Shown here: piece after piece, positions 29,678-39,613 of the stretch | How the letters are laid out: each line of letters begins with the position of its first letter | Position numbering within the stretch: position 1 is the first letter of the stretch | From: Aurantiochytrium sp. KH105 | Taxonomy: Eukaryota; Sar; Bigyra; Thraustochytrida; Thraustochytriidae | Direction: 5' to 3' | Length of the DNA stretch: 64,000 nt | Assembly: GCA_003116975.1 (NCBI GenBank) | Contig: BGKB01000030.1 | Location: 65,399-129,398, forward strand | Notes under the pieces: model-generated | Seen by the model: the letters and a program-made list of their open reading frames with translations, nothing else | What the model was told of the DNA's origin: nothing | Database searches by the model: none | Translations under genes and position numbers: made by a program

Positions 29678-29723
29678 CTGTCAGACGGTCCCGGGTGCGG
29701 ACTCGGGCGACTTTTGTGTGAGA
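29678..29723 (+). repeat. Left copy of a ~45-bp imperfect direct repeat
   Basis: It begins 5 bp after the WDR53 stop codon. It shares CTGTCAGAC, a variable 9-bp middle, and TGCGGACTCGGG(G)CGACTTTTGTG with a copy at 30850-30892. The two copies enclose about 1.2 kb that contains the kinase-like pseudogene. Confidence 0.8.
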
Positions 29724-30229
29724 GAGACGGAGATCTCGCGAAATCTGTAGAGTAAAGAAATATAAAGGGGGGAGGGCAATCAACGCTTCGGCATCGTTCA
29801 ACTGACAGTCAGTCAGCGAGAACCGCGAAGGCCGTTGCGCGCTGGCTGGCTGCAGTAGAGCGGACCGTATAGCTTGGATCGTGGTAGGTACACTGTCGAC
29901 CCCGAGTCGGGTTTGGTTGAAGTTGTCGACTGAACATCTTGAAAGATTTAAAAATTGATTTGATTTGATTTGATTCAATTATCCCTCAATCTGCAAGCCA
30001 ATACTTTACACTTACCCCGCACGCTAGGCTCTCTTCCTCGCCAACGACACGCTGCAACTTGCGACAATCATCTTGCAAACGAACAAATGTCTTGATCAGC
30101 ACCCTGCCTGCTTGACTACGACTAAATAGGTCCATGTTTAAAGTCGCGCGGCAAATGGAGAAGACTTCGCCTGAATGAGGACTTTTTGACAACAATGGGA
30201 CCGTAAACCCGACTCCAATCTTCACCAAA

Positions 30230-30812
30230 CTATTTATGATTGTGGCGGGACCACATCAAGTCAAGACGCGCCCTTTCGAGATCAACAAGTCGCACCTTTC
30301 CATCTTCTTGGACAGCGAGGTTGTGCAGCCCCATGACGTCAAGAGAGATAACAGCTCCGTGTAGCTAATCGAGCAGTGCATGGACTCGAGAGTGCACGGT
30401 ATTAAGCCCGACTGACCTCACGATTTGCTGACCGGTTACCGAGCTGAGATAGTTAGTGTCCAGGGTTGGACATTACAATCATGAAGTGAATCCCTTCACC
30501 AATGGGGAATTCTCCGCTGTAATGGACTACAGGGAGGACGCTGCGTTGAAGTGCACGAGCTGCACCCTCGTAGAGACGGGCTTCTTTCTCTAATCCGGCC
30601 ATAAAATTGGTGGCGTCAACGTCATTGAGACAGGCCTAGTAGTCGGTGTCATACGAGTTCTCGTCGTCAAGAACGAGTGACGCCTTTGTGTAGCAGCTCG
30701 TGATATTTTGACCCGCGATCTCAAGAGTGCTGTTCAAGCATTCAACGCCATATCCACTTGTTACTTCGCACGCGGGTGCCATCGTCTTGAAGGTAACACG
30801 TATCGAACTTTA
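30230..30812 (-). pseudogene. Decayed protein-kinase-like (APH/ELK fold) gene remnant
   Basis: Reading the minus strand from about 30812 gives protein-like text with scattered stops and at least one frameshift. An N-lobe-like segment contains EARLYEGAARALQRSVLPVV and IHFMIVMS, as in kinase-fold proteins just before the hinge. A catalytic-loop-like part contains LDVMGLHNLAVQEDGKVRL then VDLERA. The pattern D-x(4)-N plus a later Asp corresponds to the catalytic loop and metal-binding Asp of the kinase-like superfamily. In-frame stops follow the Asp-Thr-Asp-Tyr segment and the first glycine-rich hinge piece, and another precedes the catalytic loop. The frame is broken, so it is not expressed as an intact enzyme. 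The N-terminal start is not visible. Confidence 0.5.
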
Positions 30813-30849
30813 AAAAAAAAAGATCGAGGCCTTGGATTATGTCCAAGAT

Positions 30850-30892
30850 CTGTCAGACAGACACGGATGCGGACTCGGGGCGACTTTTGTGA
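30850..30892 (+). repeat. Right copy of the ~45-bp imperfect direct repeat
   Basis: Partner of 29678-29723 in the same orientation, with most positions identical and small indels. It lies just outside the upstream (5') end of the kinase-like pseudogene. Confidence 0.8.
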
Positions 30893-31226
30893 GCAAAATA
30901 TCCGCCACGGTAAAGGCCTTGTACATTCTGCAGCCCCTGTTTACTGCTTCCACCACCACTACCGAAAGCCTTAGTTGGTTGTTGGACTCGCGCGAGGCTT
31001 TTCTGCTGCAGTCTCTCATGCAAGGTCTGTTGGGGCAGGTGGCTGGCTGCCAGCTTGCCCTATTCGGTTGACCGCGTACATTCTCTGTGGCCGACCGACC
31101 GTCGCACGGAGAAATTCTCGGTCTCGGCCCTCCGCTCTTGAGTCCAGTCCCTGGAACCGGCGGCTCCGGGCCGAGGGCGGACACCACGGCGTGCGTCTTG
31201 TCTGTCCGTGCGCATGCACGACTCGA

Positions 31227-31313
31227 GCAAGCAAGCAAGCAGGCAAGCAAGCAAGGAAACAAGCAAATAAGCAAGCAAATAAGCAAGCAAGGAAGCAAGC
31301 AAGCAAGCAAGCA
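31227..31313. repeat. GCAA-rich tetranucleotide array
   Basis: About 87 bp of GCAA units with GGCAA, GGAAAC and GCAAATAA interruptions. Its reverse complement type (TTGC) recurs at 32788-32844. Confidence 0.85.
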
Positions 31314-31895
31314 CACGCGCGTGCACGGGAATCCGGCGCGCGTGTGCAGGAAGCCTGCGGATCCCCGACCGAGAGCGACCGACACCGGCCAACGCCTACC
31401 GCAGCACTCGCCTCGCCTCGCCTTGCCGTCGCCGTCGCAGGACGCGTCCGGCCCGGTCCGGCCCGGTGTAGCTCGGACGCGCGGCGACGCGACGCCGCCG
31501 CAGACCAACTGGGTCCGCCACTGCGAGCTACAGCTAGTAGCTCGAGGGCCCTGGTTGTCTTCTTTCCTCCAACAATCAGGAGAAGCAGCAGCAGCGGCGG
31601 CCAACAAAGATGTCAGGACGACGCGCGATAAATGCCGCCCGACCAGGGGCCCTGCCCGATGGCCTCCTCGCCGACGCGCTTGCGTGCGTGTGTGTGCGTG
31701 TCTCTGGCCGTCGGACGGCTGCGGTCGGCGGATTAGATGCCGATTTGGGCTCCGACGGCGCGAGCGGGCTCGAGATGCGGCCTCGCGGGCGCTTCGCGCT
31801 GTTATGTACAAGCCACGAGTTAGCAAAGGCTCTGCAAGCAAGCGGGGAAGCTTTCTCGGGCAAGGTTAGCACCAACAATGGTTCTTTGGGCGAGC

Positions 31896-31935
31896 TGCAC
31901 CGGGGGCTTGACATGTGCACCGGGGGCTTGACATG
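31896..31935. repeat. Perfect 20-bp tandem duplication
   Basis: Two identical 20-bp units starting TGCACCGGGGGCTTGACATG lie head to tail within otherwise non-repetitive sequence. This suggests a recent slippage or duplication event. Confidence 0.9.
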
Positions 31936-32787
31936 AGCAGGCAGCGCAGGCCCCTGGCGGGTGAGATGAAAGCTTGCAGCAGCATGGGACCGATGGCAAA
32001 CAGGCTCAAAGTTCTTGAGCTCCGGAGCCTGGGTCGCGTGCAGGCTGACTGTGTGCCATTGCAGTCGCAGTCGCTGTTAGTTGCTGCGATCACCAGCCAG
32101 CCCAGCCAATCAGCCAGCGGGGTATTGATCGATCCGCCGAGTGCGGGTGCACGCAGACGGAAGGTGAGCTTGGCTTGTTTGGCTGGCCGCCGCAGGTGCG
32201 TCGATCCGTAGCCGCGACGCGCCGCCGGTTCGGCTTCGCATCACCGGCGAGGAAAGCACTGCAATGCGACTCGATTCATTTCCTTTCAACTCACTCGTCC
32301 CGATGCATCCCGCATCGATCGACCGGATCGGATTGGACTGGACTGCAATGGAATGGAGTGGATCGGGCTAGCAGCCGGCCGGCGGCCAGCCAGAAGTAGA
32401 AGAGGCCTTCGGTGGCTGTGGCCACTGGCTGTGGCCACTGGCAGCAGCAGTGGCAGCAGCCAGCAGCCCGTCGCCACAGTCAGCTAGCTCGTCGTCTGCC
32501 GTTGGCGCGATGGATGGGCTGTTGGCCTGCTTGCATATTGTTTGTTGGGCGGTTGTTCGGATGGTTTGTTTGTTGGACGCGAGGGCACTTCGGACAATTC
32601 AAGAAGGGGCGGTGCAAGCAAGCTAGCTTCAAGCAGAAGCAGGCTTGCCCTTGACATTGTGTCTCTCGATCAAGGCTTGCATTGCAAGCAAGCATGGGTA
32701 GCGGCGAGGCTGTTGTTTACAGTTAGGGGTGGCAGTCCTGACGCTCTTCCGTCCGTCGGAAGGACGAGGAGGAGGTCAACCAGCCGA

Positions 32788-32953
32788 TTGCTTGCTTGCT
32801 TGCTTACTTGCTGGCTGGCTTTCTTGCTTGCTTGCTTGCTTGCCCGACTGATTTCATTGCTTGAAGGAAGCCAAGGTCTTGCCACCGCGGCGTCGGCGCC
32901 GTCCGTGCGTTCTGACTGGCTGGCTGGCGGGCTGGCTGGCTGGCTGGCTGGCT
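32788..32953. repeat. TTGC and GGCT tetranucleotide arrays
   Basis: A TTGC array interrupted by GGCT units (32788-32844) is followed, after about 70 bp, by a GGCT array (32916-32953). The first is inverted relative to the GCAA array at 31227. Confidence 0.85.
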
Positions 32954-33960
32954 GTGGCTGACTTGCTTCCCCGCTTGCTCCTCCTTCCTTCCATCTGTGC
33001 GGTCCCCGACCCCTTCCTCCCCCCTGCTGCACCGGGCTGCACTGGCAGCTGCAGCTGCAGCTGCAGCAGCAGCCAGGCAGCTGGCTGCTGCACAGCCGCT
33101 TGATACTGGCCGGCGGGCCGAGTGCGCCGCGCCGAGTGGAGATAGATGTCCGTCCGAGGTGCTTCTCCTGCAGCCGCCACTTGATCTGTCTTTGCCTGTT
33201 TGCTTGCGGTGCGCCGTGCACAAGCTCGCCTCGCCTCGCCACGCCCCGCCTGTCTTGTCCGTGCCGGTACAAAGCGGGTCTTTCACCGCCGCGGCACGCG
33301 CTGCGCGGCGCCCCACACCTGCGCGGCCGGGCACGCGAGCGCGCACTGGCGCGCGAGCGACGGCTCCTCGGCGTTGACGGGAGGTGGCCAAGCAGGCGGG
33401 CGCCGGCGACCCCGCCGAGACCGCCGGTGGCCACGCGCCCACGTGCGCGTGCACGCACGCAGACGCACGCAAGCACGCGCGCGCGCCCGCCTCGGGGCGG
33501 CGCCGGGCCCGGCAGAGAGAGCTCTGCTTGCTGCACTGCTGCACTGCTGCCGGCGGGGAGGGCATTCGCTCGCCCTCGGCACAAGATCCATCCGTCCATC
33601 CGTGCCGCGCATGTCTCGGCTTCAAGTTGCGACGCGACTGCGAGTGGCCGGGTCGCCGGCCAAGTGGCGGGCGGGCGGGCGGGCGGGCGGGAGGGCGGGC
33701 GACGCGTGGCGACGCGTGGCGACGCAGCCTCTCCCTCGGCGCCTGCTGCAGCTGCTGCTGCTGCGGCTGCTGGCTGTGGCTGCAGAGCAGACACCGCGAG
33801 CGTGATCTCTCCTCTCGGCTCCCCCTCTTACCTTACTTGGCGTGACGTGCAAGGTTTCGCGCGCTTTCCCTCGCCGGCGCGCTGGAAGCCTCGCCTCGCC
33901 TCGCCGAGGACTCTCGCGCTCGCGGTTGCGGCGGCCCGACGCGACGCCCCTCCATGCAAT

Positions 33961-34039
33961 ACGATGCGATGCAACGCGATGCAACGCGATGCAACGCGAT
34001 GCGATGCGACGCGACGCGATGCGATGCGATGCGATGCGA
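33961..34039. repeat. GCAACGCGAT / GCGAT penta-decanucleotide array
   Basis: Three perfect 10-bp GCAACGCGAT units are followed by GCGAT and GCGAC pentamers. Related GCATC/GCAAC pentamers recur at about 43540-43570 and 47750-47780. Confidence 0.85.
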
Positions 34040-34505
34040 GCGCTCGCATCGTGCCGGCGACACTTGCGCGCGACGAGCTCACGCGCCGCCATTGCCAGCC
34101 GTCCTGCACTTTTTCTTTCTTTCTTTCTTTTTTTCTTTCTTTCTTTCTTTCTTTTGCGCGCTCCACTTCGCGCTCCCTCTCTTGCTCCGGGTCGCCCGGT
34201 AGAACTTGACAGCGAAGAGGCGAAGGCACGCCGTTGGCAGCAGCCGTGCCGTGCGACCGGCCGGCTCCGCGGGCCTCACCTGCGCCGCTTCCGCGCCTCC
34301 GCGGCTCGATCCATGGACGATCGGTCATGATGGCAGCGCCGTTCGGCTCGGCTCGGTTCAGGCGCGAGGGTTGCTTGGTATTGATCAGAAAGATCCGGGG
34401 AGGCAAAAGCTGCCTCGCCTTTTTGCAATGATCCTGCCGCGCTCGCGCATTACCTGCCGGCACGATCCGACGCGACGCAAGACGACGCGACTCGAGACGA
34501 CCCGC

Positions 34506-34546
34506 CATGCATGCATGCATGCATGCATGCATGCATGCATGCATGC
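34506..34546. repeat. CATG tetranucleotide array (self-complementary)
   Basis: Ten CATG-type units. The unit is palindromic, so the tract can extrude as a cruciform. Confidence 0.9.
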
Positions 34547-35298
34547 GTGCAGTGCCAGCCAGCCAGCCTCGGTCGGCCACGGCCTCCCTCTGCCGATCAC
34601 CCGTCCAGCCAACTGCTGCTGCCGCTGCTTTTTTCCCTCCCGCCTCTCTGGCCGCAATCACTCACTCGCTCACTCACTCACTGCTTGCACCCGGCGCGGG
34701 CTCTCTCCTCTCTCCCCTTTGCTCCGCGCGCCTTCGCAATCACGCCCCGTCACGCCGCGCCAGGCCTGCACTCTCGCCGTGCGCGGCGGCGGCCTTTTCC
34801 GCCTCTCTCTGCCTGTCTGGGCCGGCCAAAAGTCGTGGCCATGGCTTGATTGGTCGAGGCCGAGCTCGATCGAGCAACCGACCACCCGCCGGGCGAGCGA
34901 CCAACCAACTGTCTCGCGCGCAAAAGTCCTCGACCTCGACCACCAAGCAGCCAACGACCTCCTGCTTTCATCTGCCTGGCTATTCACCGTCGCCCAGTAG
35001 CTGGGCCCCCGCTCCTCCCGCAGTGGCCCCACAGCCGCCTGTCCTTCTTCCCTCTCTGCGCGCGCGTGCACAGCCCGCCGCGGCCGTGCGCGCCTGGCCT
35101 GGCTCGCCCCGCGTGGGGTCGGTCGACCTGCCGGCCCCGCCCGAGTTCCGGCCGCCGGCTGGGCGCGTGCACAAGCGCGTGCGTGCGTGCGTGCGTGCAT
35201 GCGTGCGTGCGGCCGAGCCGGAGCACGGGAAAGCAAAACCCAAGCTCGAGCTCGAGCTTGAGAGCTTGTCGGCGTCTTGGCTGGAGCTCATCGATCAC

Positions 35299-35341
35299 CT
35301 CGTCTCGTCTCGTCTCGTCTCGTCTCGTCTCGTCTCGTCTC
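35299..35341. repeat. CTCGT pentanucleotide array
   Basis: Eight perfect CTCGT units about 480 bp upstream of the bHLH start. Confidence 0.9.
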
Positions 35342-35820
35342 GCGCCACGTCTCCCGCCTCCGGCACTCGCCACTCGACCCGCCCGACCGGGCCGGCCCGC
35401 GCGGGCGAGTAAAGAAAGTCCCCAGCCGGCGCGCCAGGCGAAGCGAGCGTGGCTTGCTTAGCTCGACCCCGTGCGCGACCGAGGAGGCCGTGCCGCGCGA
35501 CCTCGATAGATCTCTCGGCACCAACGAGGCCAAGACAAGACAAGACAAGACAGCCGCGTGATCTCGAGCTCGGCTCGAGTCGAGCTTGAGCACGGGCACG
35601 GACACGGCGCGCGAGCGACAGAGGCGGAACTTGCTGCGTCCGCTCTGCGGAAGAAGAGGAGGCCGAGGGAGGGAGGAAGAGGGGAAGAGGGAGGCCCGGC
35701 TGCTGACTGTACTGGCTGCCGAGCGAGCGAGCGAGCGAGCGAGTGAGCGAACCGACCCAAGCTGGCTCAAGCAAGCAAGCAAGCAAAAGCATATCCTTAA
35801 CCAGGGCGAGAGGGCGAGCG

Positions 35821-36798
35821 ATGATGAAGCGGCAGAGGATCGGGGGCGACTTCGGGGAGGAGGAGGCCAAGGCGCAGGCGCCGAGCCTCGCCTACATGGG
35901 GGGCAGCCCCGCGGCCAACGCCAACGCGCTCTCGCAGCTGCTGCAGCTGCACTACGCCAAGAATGGCAACGGCAGCGCCGGGAACGACAACGGCAACATG
36001 ATGCTTGACAGCAACAAGAACGAGGGGCTCTACCCCCCGCTGACGCCGGCGACGCCCATGACCTCAGTGATGGCCAAGCTTAGCCCCACCGGCGACGCTC
36101 GTAGCAAGCAAGGCCCGGCGCCCGACCTCACCTCGCTCTTGCAGTCCGCCATGATGCTCTCTTCCGGCATCGGCGCTCGCACAGACGCCTCGGCGGCAAA
36201 TCTACCCATGAGCTTTGCCGCGCTCCAGTCCACCTTGCATGGTCTACGCACACCCGGCGCCAGCGCGCAGAGTCCAGGCGCCATCAATCAGACCTCGAAT
36301 AGCAACAACAACAACAACAACAACAACAATAATACCACCGACACGACCTCCGGGCCGTCGCCTTCGCCCGCCGCCATCGCCACTTCGTTGTCGCCCTCCC
36401 ACATCAAGAACAGGCCGGGGCCGTCATCGGCTGCTCTCCCCGAATCCACCAAGCTCGCCATCCCGCAAAAGCGCATGGCGCCCGGACCTCTTCTCCCGAT
36501 GCCAAAGGACAAAATCCGGCGCCCACGCAAACTCAGCACCGTGGAGCGCAAAGAATCCGACCAAAGTGCTGACACCGAGGAGAACGAGCAGACCCGCCGC
36601 AAGCGCAAAAATGACCGGGAAAAGGAGCGAAGGTCAGAGTTCAACGCAATGTTTGACAAACTCAACCAGCTCCTCGGACTCCCGGACGAGGCCAAAATGA
36701 ACAAGATCTCTGTCCTGGCCACCACCATTGATACCATCGTTTCGCTTCAGAGCGAAATTGCTGATCTCAAGGCTTCGCATTCGCACCGCCATCTGTAA
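35821..36798 (+). CDS. bHLH transcription factor
   Basis: 325 residues, nuclear. The C-terminal basic helix-loop-helix domain runs from about 259 to 312: basic region RRKRKNDREKERRSEF (Glu267 and Arg271 keep the E-box-contacting Glu/Arg pattern, while the usual His is Lys263), helix 1 FNAMFDKLNQLLGL, a short loop PDEAKMNK, helix 2 ISVLATTIDTIVSLQSEIADL. No PAS or long zipper is visible; the protein ends about 15 residues later in a His/Ser tail. The N-terminal 250 residues are disordered, with a poly-Asn run (about 161-171) and Pro/Ser stretches typical of activation regions. The start at 35821 (two adjacent Met codons) lies just after GCGA/AGCA arrays; the open frame extends to 35743 without domain content. 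Target genes are unknown. Confidence 0.85.
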   Translation: MMKRQRIGGDFGEEEAKAQAPSLAYMGGSPAANANALSQLLQLHYAKNGNGSAGNDNGNMMLDSNKNEGLYPPLTPATPMTSVMAKLSPTGDARSKQGPAPDLTSLLQSAMMLSSGIGARTDASAANLPMSFAALQSTLHGLRTPGASAQSPGAINQTSNSNNNNNNNNNNTTDTTSGPSPSPAAIATSLSPSHIKNRPGPSSAALPESTKLAIPQKRMAPGPLLPMPKDKIRRPRKLSTVERKESDQSADTEENEQTRRKRKNDREKERRSEFNAMFDKLNQLLGLPDEAKMNKISVLATTIDTIVSLQSEIADLKASHSHRHL

Positions 36799-37520
36799 CT
36801 CACTTCACTGCCGGACCCTTACCATCCACAATTTCGCATCCTCATTGACTGTTATCTGCCACTGCTACCTTTGCTATTGCTGAGAATATATTATAGTAAG
36901 TGAGCCAGCATACAAACACGCAGCCGCTCGACCCATCGACCAACCAACTCCTTTGACCAAGACGAGCATCTATTACGAGAGGAATCTCCGTGTTTGGGCC
37001 CTTTTTGTTTTCATTTTCATGTTTCTATTCAAATGTTGATATATATACCAACCACTATCCTGTAATCTACGTTTCCATCCTCATCACGACCCAATACGAA
37101 CAGTCATGGTCTTCAGAACCTGCCTTGACCAAGTGGCAAGGCAACCACTCTGTTTCTTGCAGAAAATCACAAGAGGAAATCCCTTCTTCAACTCTACTTT
37201 ATTTCTATTTTCGAAGTTTGTTTCTCGTCTCAGTCAGACCCAAAGTGAGAGGTTATTTACTTTGATCAAAAGTCATCGTCTTCTCGCGACGAAACACGTG
37301 ATCCTCTTGTCGCACTCCCAATAGGTGTGAGTAGGTCAAGCAAGCTAAATTTAAAAAAACAAAATTCTGAACTCTGTCAGTGTATCCTGAGCAAATCGCC
37401 AGCTTACGCAAGGGACGATACTGGCACCCTTTATCTTCAGAAATGAACCAAAGTATAACGGAAATACACCGCTCGTCAGAGGAAAGTGCAAGAGAGTATA
37501 CTTTCCAGGCAGGCCTGTCC
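36799..37520. other. Convergent gap, AT-richer, no gene
   Basis: The 3' flank of bHLH (+) and the 3' flank of the coiled-coil gene (-). It has TATA-like and A-rich patches but no coding sequence I can support. Confidence 0.55.
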
Positions 37521-38738
37521 TCACTCTGTACTTGTGAGCACAAGCCGCACTTGACGCAAGGTCGTCGCGTACGCCTCGACCATATCGGCGTTTGGTAGGA
37601 CAACATGCGGCAAGACGAGCTTTCTTACAAAGGCCTCGAGCGCTTGCGCGACGCTCTGGTTTCGTCGCGCTGGATCTCGCGCGACTTGGGCAGATACATT
37701 GGTCGTCATGAGAGCTGCAAGCTCAGGGTGGTCCTCTAGAAGCTGCCGCAAGCTGTCTCTGGCCCGTGCAACCTCTGCCTCGCTCGCTCGATCACCGTCA
37801 ATGACAGCCTGTAGATGAGTGCCACTTTTCACGGCTGCTCGCAGAAACTTCCGTGCCTCCGCGGCATCGCGAGCACGCTGCGCAGCCTCGCTTTCTGCAG
37901 CGGCTTCGGCCCGCAAGCGAGCCAGCTCTCTCTTTAAGAGCTTTCCGTCGCGGGCGGCGCGTGCACCCGCGCTTTCGATCGTAGCTTTAGCGCGTTCTTC
38001 GAGAGATCGTCGGGTATCGGCCTCTCGGCGCACGAAGTCGGCGCGGTGCTTGGCACGCACCTGGGCCATGACACTCGACACGTGCTCGCGTTCTTCCTCC
38101 ACGCGCTCGTCGACGATGCGGTCAATTTCTGCGCTGGCAATGACTTCAATACGGTCTGCGGCGCGTTGCAAGAGAGCTCTTTCTTGCGCCTCTAATTGAC
38201 TCAATTTGGCCCCGGCTTCAGCCATGCGCTGCGCATGCGCTGCGCTTCGCATTTCAAGTCCGTCTTGCAGCTTGGACATATTCTCTCGAACACTGCAGCG
38301 CGTTGCGAGTGCTTCTTCGCAATTTTCTTCAAGTGCAGCCAGACTCGCTGTCAGGGCAGCCTCTTGCGCCTGCAGCTCCTCCAAGGCATGCTGCGCGCTT
38401 TCCAGGCTGGACTCTGCTTGGTGTAGTCTCCCCGACTCCACTTGGACGTCCTTAAAGAGGACCCAAGTCACGGCGTCTTGATCCCTGAGCGAGCTTGCAC
38501 ATTTGCTGGCGCTGCCGCAAATGTTCTCGAGGTCAACTCTTCGCGCCTCGACGAAGGCTGCAAGCGCTGCATTGTCGGCTACGAGTACCTTGTCCAGCTC
38601 GTTTGAGTCAATATTTGTGGGGCACTTGCCCTCAAGAAGCACGGCGCGCTCTCTCTTGCACCGCGCCACTTCTTGCCTTGCGTCTTCCGCGACGCGCACC
38701 ATGGCGCGGGCCCTTGCGAGAATTTCCTCGTCGCTCAT
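37521..38738 (-). CDS. Hypothetical coiled-coil protein
   Basis: 405 residues, with heptad-rich Glu/Ala/Arg/Leu sequence from about 85 to 300 (SSLESAQHALEELQAQEAAL, DRIVDERVEEEREHVSSV). A short N-terminal helix and a globular-looking C-terminal segment (about 300-405, including DSLRQLLEDHPELAALM and QALEAFVRKLVLPHVVLPN) flank the coil. No signal peptide or membrane span. The family is not recognised; structural, cytoskeletal or centrosomal roles are typical of such layouts but cannot be claimed. The single-exon, non-repetitive frame supports a genuine gene. Confidence 0.7.
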   Translation of the reverse strand: MSDEEILARARAMVRVAEDARQEVARCKRERAVLLEGKCPTNIDSNELDKVLVADNAALAAFVEARRVDLENICGSASKCASSLRDQDAVTWVLFKDVQVESGRLHQAESSLESAQHALEELQAQEAALTASLAALEENCEEALATRCSVRENMSKLQDGLEMRSAAHAQRMAEAGAKLSQLEAQERALLQRAADRIEVIASAEIDRIVDERVEEEREHVSSVMAQVRAKHRADFVRREADTRRSLEERAKATIESAGARAARDGKLLKRELARLRAEAAAESEAAQRARDAAEARKFLRAAVKSGTHLQAVIDGDRASEAEVARARDSLRQLLEDHPELAALMTTNVSAQVARDPARRNQSVAQALEAFVRKLVLPHVVLPNADMVEAYATTLRQVRLVLTSTE

Positions 38739-39613
38739 GACCAGAGTTGCTCGCTCGCTCGCTCGCTCAAGGACTCGCTTGCTCGACTGGCCTCCGGCCG
38801 CGCTGCTGCGCCGCTTCGTGAACTGCGTGAGCCCGCGTCACGTCACGTCTGCGAACGTTGCACCTGTTGCAGGCAGCGAGCGAGCGAGGCCTGTCCTCTG
38901 TCCTGTGCTCGGTCGTTCCCGCCAAATTTCTCTGTGTGCCACTGGGGGCTGCTCAACGGACACTATGGGATGCGGAAGTAAGCCTAGTACGAAGACGAAA
39001 ATGGTGGGCCGGTGCGTCAGTGATCGGACGAAACGGGCTGGCGTGAGAAAAGAGAGATTACCAGGAACGTCAAGCTCGCGATGCAAGTTACATTGCTGCT
39101 TTTTTGGCAAGAAAGGTCGGGCGAAAAGGAAATGAGGTGAACCCGTCTGGGCTCTTGAACTGAGAAACAAAAGAAAGTATAGCATCGTGACTCAACTGAC
39201 TCTGTTTGCATTGGGGTTGAAGCTCACTGTGAAATCCTATCATTGTACAAAATGTATAGAGCTCTGTGACGGGCAAAAAAAGAAGCTGACGTTGCGGATT
39301 GCCTGGGGTGTGGTCAGAGACCAAGAGAGGAAAGATTGACAAAAAAAATCGACTTACTACTCTGGCGCTGATATGAAAGCGAGATTTACACGTGGGTCTT
39401 TGGAAGAAAAGACCAAATAGCCTGGGCTGCCCTGCCCTAGCCCTTTGAGACCCCACCGCATGATCATGCGGAGGCCACTCTCTCATTCAAGCGCGTTGTG
39501 CGTGCATATGTTTTCGGTACAAATAGCCCGGGTACGATCAATGGACCTTAAATCCTGTGAGGGGAGGGGGCTCCTTTGCAAAATTCCCAAGCGCATGTCT
39601 GAGCATGCAATCA
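38739..39613. other. Gap upstream of the coiled-coil gene
   Basis: About 875 bp between two minus-strand genes. It contains a short GCTC run just upstream of the coiled-coil start (38748-38768) and A/T-rich tracts near 39150-39360. No gene recognised. Confidence 0.5.

Larger units (their letters stand above)
31072..32787. other. Simple-sequence-rich gene-poor region
   Basis: No gene recognised. It contains a GCAA/GCAAAT array (31227-31313), a perfect 20-bp tandem duplication (31896-31915 and 31916-31935), and GGCCACTGGCTGT-type short repeats near 32410-32450. Open frames on both strands have repeat-derived or Arg/Ala-rich translations. Confidence 0.55.
32954..35820. other. GC-rich repeat desert upstream of the bHLH gene
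   Basis: No supported gene. It holds GGGC (33666-33700), GACGCGTGGC x2 (33701-33720), a GCAACGCGAT/GCGAT array (33961-34039), CTTT (34111-34155), CATG (34506-34546), CTCGT x8 (35299-35341), AGACA (35533-35551), GCGA (35718-35745) and AGCA (35768-35786) runs. Long open frames on both strands are translations of these repeats. Confidence 0.6.

Noticed and set aside
30832-31071. 79-residue plus-strand frame (SDRHGCGLGATFVSKISATV...)
   Set aside because: Protein-like but short, starts from a non-ATG-like context inside the direct repeat, and has no domain; more likely fortuitous.
33100-34209. 369-residue plus-strand open frame in the repeat desert
   Set aside because: Encodes Arg/Ala/Pro text and the Cys-Asp-Ala-Met repeats of the GCAACGCGAT array; no independent evidence of a gene.
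31227-35820. Possible CRISPR-like or satellite arrays
   Set aside because: Repeats are 4-10 bp tandem units without spacers, in a eukaryotic genome; they are microsatellites.
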